A stretch of DNA of 64,000 nt from Anseranas semipalmata (lineage: Eukaryota > Chordata > Aves > Anseriformes > Anseranatidae): contig VXAA01002963.1 in the NCBI GenBank assembly GCA_013399115.1, forward strand, positions 1 to 64,000, in the 5' to 3' direction. The position numbers and the translations under genes are program-made. The notes under the pieces were generated by a model. The model was not told the DNA's origin. It ran no database searches and saw only the letters and a program-made list of their open reading frames with translations. Positions 62,601 through 64,000 of this stretch are shown piece after piece; position 1 is the stretch's first letter; each line of letters starts with the position of its first letter.

Positions 62601-62688
62601 ACAGTGGGGCCTGGAGCATGTCAGCTGATTCCACTATCAGCATATCCTTAAGCTTTCGCAGATCCTGAAGTCTTAGCCCCTCATATGG
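31871..62688 (-). CDS. ANKIB1: ANKIB1, ankyrin-repeat and IBR domain RBR E3 ubiquitin ligase, last 16 coding exons (partial)
   Basis: Sixteen exons (62688-62571, 59393-59185, 56887-56799, 55099-54955, 52635-52469, 48424-48336, 47343-47213, 42423-42289, 41727-41641, 41547-41481, 41081-40936, 39688-39510, 38296-38245, 35063-34952, 33103-32970, 32623-31871) give 2613 coding bases, 870 residues plus TGA. Order in this partial numbering: RING1 (about 110-160, CDIC, CGHDFC), IBR (about 188-255, [14 protein letters not shown]), catalytic RING2 (about 290-330, [14 protein letters not shown]), an Ariadne-like helical region, a basic stretch and a ubiquitin-interacting motif (about 626-645). RBR ligases take ubiquitin from E2 onto a RING2 Cys, here the Cys of EGCNHMQC (codon 47236-47234). 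The human protein is about 1,089 residues, so some 220 N-terminal residues with the ankyrin repeats lie past the right edge. Confidence 0.97.
32970..33103 (-). CDS. ANKIB1: ANKIB1 exon 15 of those visible
   Basis: 134 bp; acceptor CCAAACAG before 33103, donor GTATCT after 32970. It encodes [20 protein letters not shown], then [15 protein letters not shown]: Ser-rich linker ahead of the UIM. Confidence 0.93.
34952..35063 (-). CDS. ANKIB1: ANKIB1 exon 14 of those visible
   Basis: 112 bp; acceptor TTATGCAG, donor GTATGC. It encodes [20 protein letters not shown], a strongly basic run that could act as a nuclear-localisation or nucleic-acid contact, then [17 protein letters not shown]. Confidence 0.95.
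36418..36600 (+). repeat. ancient amniote interspersed repeat fragment
   Basis: ACTGTACTGGACCAGATGAA, then GGTCTATTTAGCCCAATATT and CTGTCTTCAACAGTGG match from memory a dispersed repeat seen across turtles, crocodilians and birds. The family name is uncertain. It is strongly diverged and lies in an ANKIB1 intron. Confidence 0.55.
38245..38296 (-). CDS. ANKIB1: ANKIB1 exon 13 of those visible
   Basis: A 52-bp exon; acceptor TTTTATAG, donor GTAAAC. It encodes [17 protein letters not shown], fully conserved against mammals as I recall. Confidence 0.96.
39510..39688 (-). CDS. ANKIB1: ANKIB1 exon 12 of those visible
   Basis: 179 bp; acceptor TTATTGCAG, donor GTAATC. It encodes [20 protein letters not shown] then [20 protein letters not shown], a helical region after RING2. 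Confidence 0.96.
40936..41081 (-). CDS. ANKIB1: ANKIB1 exon 11 of those visible
   Basis: 146 bp; acceptor TCTTACAG, donor GTAATA. It encodes [20 protein letters not shown] then [18 protein letters not shown]: the Ariadne-like helical domain. Confidence 0.96.
41481..41547 (-). CDS. ANKIB1: ANKIB1 exon 10 of those visible
   Basis: 67 bp; acceptor TTGTTCTAG, donor GTAAGT. It encodes [20 protein letters not shown] then SG, a predicted coiled-coil helix. Confidence 0.95.
41641..41727 (-). CDS. ANKIB1: ANKIB1 exon 9 of those visible
   Basis: 87 bp, in phase; acceptor TTTTCCAG, donor GTATGG. It encodes [20 protein letters not shown] then FKNHELSYQ, a long helix of the Ariadne-like region. Confidence 0.96.
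42289..42423 (-). CDS. ANKIB1: ANKIB1 exon 8 of those visible (end of RING2)
   Basis: 135 bp, in phase; acceptor TTCTGAAG, donor GTAACA. It encodes [20 protein letters not shown], the second half of RING2 with its CxxxxCxxC zinc ligands, then [18 protein letters not shown]. Confidence 0.97.
44560..45290. other. GC-richer patch of unknown nature in an ANKIB1 intron
   Basis: About 700 bases with several CpG (GCGGCCG near 44570, CGCTATACGTCGC near 45070) sit in an otherwise AT-rich 4.8-kb intron. Not recognised as CR1. A 103-codon minus-strand ORF here has no recognisable family. Confidence 0.35.
45425..46043 (+). mobile_element. CR1 LINE fragment, plus orientation
   Basis: Truncated CR1: remnant coding [20 protein letters not shown] and [14 protein letters not shown], then the 3' region ending CTTTTCCAACCTAAATGATT then CCATGATTCTAC. 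It is antisense to ANKIB1 within the same intron as the GC-richer patch. Confidence 0.92.
47213..47343 (-). CDS. ANKIB1: ANKIB1 exon 7 of those visible (RING2 catalytic core)
   Basis: 131 bp; acceptor CATAAAG, donor GTAAGA. It encodes [20 protein letters not shown] then [20 protein letters not shown]. The Cys of EGCNHMQC aligns with the ubiquitin-accepting Cys of Ariadne ligases. The acceptor has a poor pyrimidine tract but the join is fixed by frame and conservation. Confidence 0.96.
47475..47615. repeat. AT-rich low-complexity stretch
   Basis: Nearly pure A/T with TATATAA-type imperfect repeats in an ANKIB1 intron. Confidence 0.8.
48283..48319. repeat. imperfect (ACT/AAT)n trinucleotide repeat
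   Basis: Runs of CTA/ATA triplets lie 15-50 bases past the donor of the 48336-48424 exon on the minus strand. Confidence 0.8.
48336..48424 (-). CDS. ANKIB1: ANKIB1 exon 6 of those visible (end of IBR)
   Basis: 89 bp; acceptor AATTTTCAG, donor GTAAGT. It encodes [20 protein letters not shown] then KISEMKPEE; the Cys and His residues complete the IBR zinc sites. Confidence 0.96.
52469..52635 (-). CDS. ANKIB1: ANKIB1 exon 5 of those visible (IBR)
   Basis: 167 bp; acceptor TTTTTTTCAG, donor GTTAGT (a weaker donor). It encodes [20 protein letters not shown] and [14 protein letters not shown] with IBR zinc ligands, separated by a Ser/Thr-rich loop. Confidence 0.96.
53240..54153 (+). mobile_element. 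CR1 LINE copy with recognisable reverse-transcriptase motif
   Basis: The longest CR1 copy here. Near 53280 it reads like CR1 RT, then [20 protein letters not shown] carries the FADD catalytic motif of RT motif C. Stops and frame shifts follow, so it is dead. It is antisense to ANKIB1, between the exons at 52635 and 54955. The 285-codon minus-strand ORF over it is a shadow. Confidence 0.92.
54154..54187. repeat. (ATTCC)n pentamer tract at the CR1 end
   Basis: Six or seven ATTCC units, one with a T substitution, directly after the CR1 body, in place of the usual ATTCTATG-type terminus. Confidence 0.9.
54955..55099 (-). CDS. ANKIB1: ANKIB1 exon 4 of those visible (end of RING1)
   Basis: 145 bp; acceptor TCTGGCAG, donor GTAAAT. 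It encodes [20 protein letters not shown] then [24 protein letters not shown] supplies the last RING1 ligands. Confidence 0.97.
56799..56887 (-). CDS. ANKIB1: ANKIB1 exon 3 of those visible (RING1 core)
   Basis: 89 bp; acceptor ATCTACAG, donor GTGAGT. It encodes [20 protein letters not shown] then HDFCRACWE: the CxxC and CxHxxC ligands that recruit the E2. Confidence 0.97.
59185..59393 (-). CDS. ANKIB1: ANKIB1 exon 2 of those visible
   Basis: 209 bp; acceptor TATTGAAG, donor GTAAGT. It encodes [20 protein letters not shown], a UBA-like helix as in Ariadne proteins (inference), then a Ser/Thr/Pro-rich linker ([18 protein letters not shown]). Confidence 0.96.
62571..62688 (-). CDS. ANKIB1: ANKIB1 exon 1 of those visible
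   Basis: 118 bp; acceptor TCTCAAAG before 62688, donor GTAATC after 62571. It encodes [20 protein letters not shown] then [19 protein letters not shown], the segment between the ankyrin repeats and the RBR. It starts in phase 0, which sets the frame of the whole reconstruction. Confidence 0.96.
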
Positions 62689-64000
62689 CTTTGAGAAGAA
62701 GGAGAAAGATAATTTATGTCTAGCAGTATTTTCTAGTTAGTCTCTAATTCCATATTAAAATGAAAACATTCAAAACAATCGTTACTGACAATTATCTCAA
62801 CTGTGAGGTAAGGAGTGACAAAATTTATTTATCATGCAAACCCATGACCATGCAAAGCTATATGGAAACACTGCCATTTTGCAATATTTATAGAATGATC
62901 TTTGTACATTTCCAAATTTAAAGGACAGTATTTCTAGAGTACTCCATTATAATTGGAGGCCATGTTCCAATGATGAACAAGCTTAACACTAACTCTCTCC
63001 CTCAATCTCTCCCCTCCTCCACCTGCCCCTCTCAAAAAAGCTGGATTTTCACAGAATACAATTGAATTTTGAAGTGATTAAAACTCAAATATTGAGGCAT
63101 TCATATGAGAATGCATGAGTAGGTTTGAACTAAGCATTTCAGGGAAGACAAGTTATCAGGATAACGTATGTTGCATATAGATCCTCTGACTTTATGCATG
63201 AATTGAGACGCATTAACTTTGAATTCATCTGGAGGAGGATACACTGAGACATTAGACAGTAAGAAGTTTAGGAACAGAATCAGGTACAGGTCTTTTGAGG
63301 CAATATCAACTTTCACATAAGTAGAGATGTCAGTATAAGATAGACCAGAAATGCAGTTAGAGACTGGGGATGAAGAAGTCAAAACTCTCTTTGAGAAACA
63401 GAGGTCACATTCTGAGAGCACTACACAATCAGACGTAATTGCTGTCTTCCTTGTCTGGAGTTCCATCCCCTTATTATAGTGTTAAAAAAGGTCAAATTCT
63501 AAAGACAAAAAGACAATAATTTTAGAATACTGAACTAGTTCCAACAAAGATACTGGAGATGCATACACATGTTTTGCAGACTCATTTTTAAAAATAACAA
63601 AGGAAGAACATGACAGCAAGTAATATACTTGTTAGTTTTGATCAAGGAAAATGCCCAGAAGGTAGAAAAAGAAAAACAAGTGGGAGGATATATAAAGAGA
63701 ATGGATACAGAAGGGACTGTAAAAAAATTATTCTTACATGCACTGGTTTAATTTAGATAAATGAAAGCAAACAAAAGATTTAAAACATTTGACGTAATAC
63801 TGATTTGTTATGGGACTAACTAGGAATCTGGCCACCAAATAGCAACCGTCTTCACCAATTTGGGAAGAAAGGACACAGAGCAGCAGTGATAGCAGATAAG
63901 CACAGTTCAGACCATTATTATTTACTATTTATATATTGATTCTATGTAGAGCACAGTTCAGGACCCTCCAGTGCTACATGATATGTACACACATGCACTC
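62689..64000. other. ANKIB1 intron at the right edge
   Basis: No coding exon, CR1 or RNA gene seen. The 121-codon minus-strand ORF at 63101-63466 does not resemble ankyrin repeats and is probably chance. Confidence 0.6.

Noticed and set aside
63101..63466. 121-codon minus-strand ORF just upstream of the first visible ANKIB1 exon
   Set aside because: No ankyrin consensus and no match to the expected preceding ANKIB1 segment.
1..64000. CRISPR arrays, tRNA or rRNA genes, prokaryotic promoters, phage genes
   Set aside because: Looked for and not seen; the sequence is vertebrate nuclear DNA.

Overview
The window is vertebrate nuclear DNA, most likely from a bird. The basis is many 5'-truncated CR1 LINE copies with typical avian CR1 tails, an avian-type solo LTR, low overall GC with one CpG island, and intron-rich genes whose proteins closely match known vertebrate families. 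The LTR type suggests Neoaves, but that is inference from memory. Nothing looks prokaryotic: there is no operon, CRISPR array or phage.

Layout, left to right. (1) 115-1742, plus strand: the last four coding exons of an ACC-synthase-like PLP enzyme (ACCS family); the rest lies off the left edge. (2) 1743-7000: intergenic DNA with two large CR1 copies in opposite orientation. (3) 7001-15970, plus strand: a complete ten-exon gene for a 357-residue, seven-helix protein of the TMBIM/Lifeguard (BAX inhibitor-1) family, best read as TMBIM7. (4) 16523-17074: a 552-bp solo LTR with a perfect 5-bp target duplication. (5) 18913-21965, minus strand: the last three coding exons of GATAD1. The zinc-finger exons are not visible and probably fall in the 474-base assembly gap (22436-22909) inside the CpG island. 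(6) 23131-29640: intergenic DNA with no gene recognised. (7) 31871-62688, minus strand: the last 16 coding exons of ANKIB1, an ankyrin/RBR E3 ubiquitin ligase. They join in one frame into 870 residues plus stop; the N-terminal ankyrin exons lie beyond the right edge.

ANKIB1 and GATAD1 run head to tail, as on human 7q21, and TMBIM7 faces GATAD1 convergently. Human TMBIM7 is, as I recall, a pseudogene in this same neighbourhood, so an intact reading frame here is the most interesting gene-level result. These are neighbouring housekeeping or tissue-specific genes, not a co-functional cluster. All splice sites used are GT-AG and all reconstructed frames stay open. I found no evidence for a new multi-gene system; the best leads are the divergent TMBIM7, the position of the ACCS-like gene and the inverted CR1 pair around the GATAD1 3' exons.
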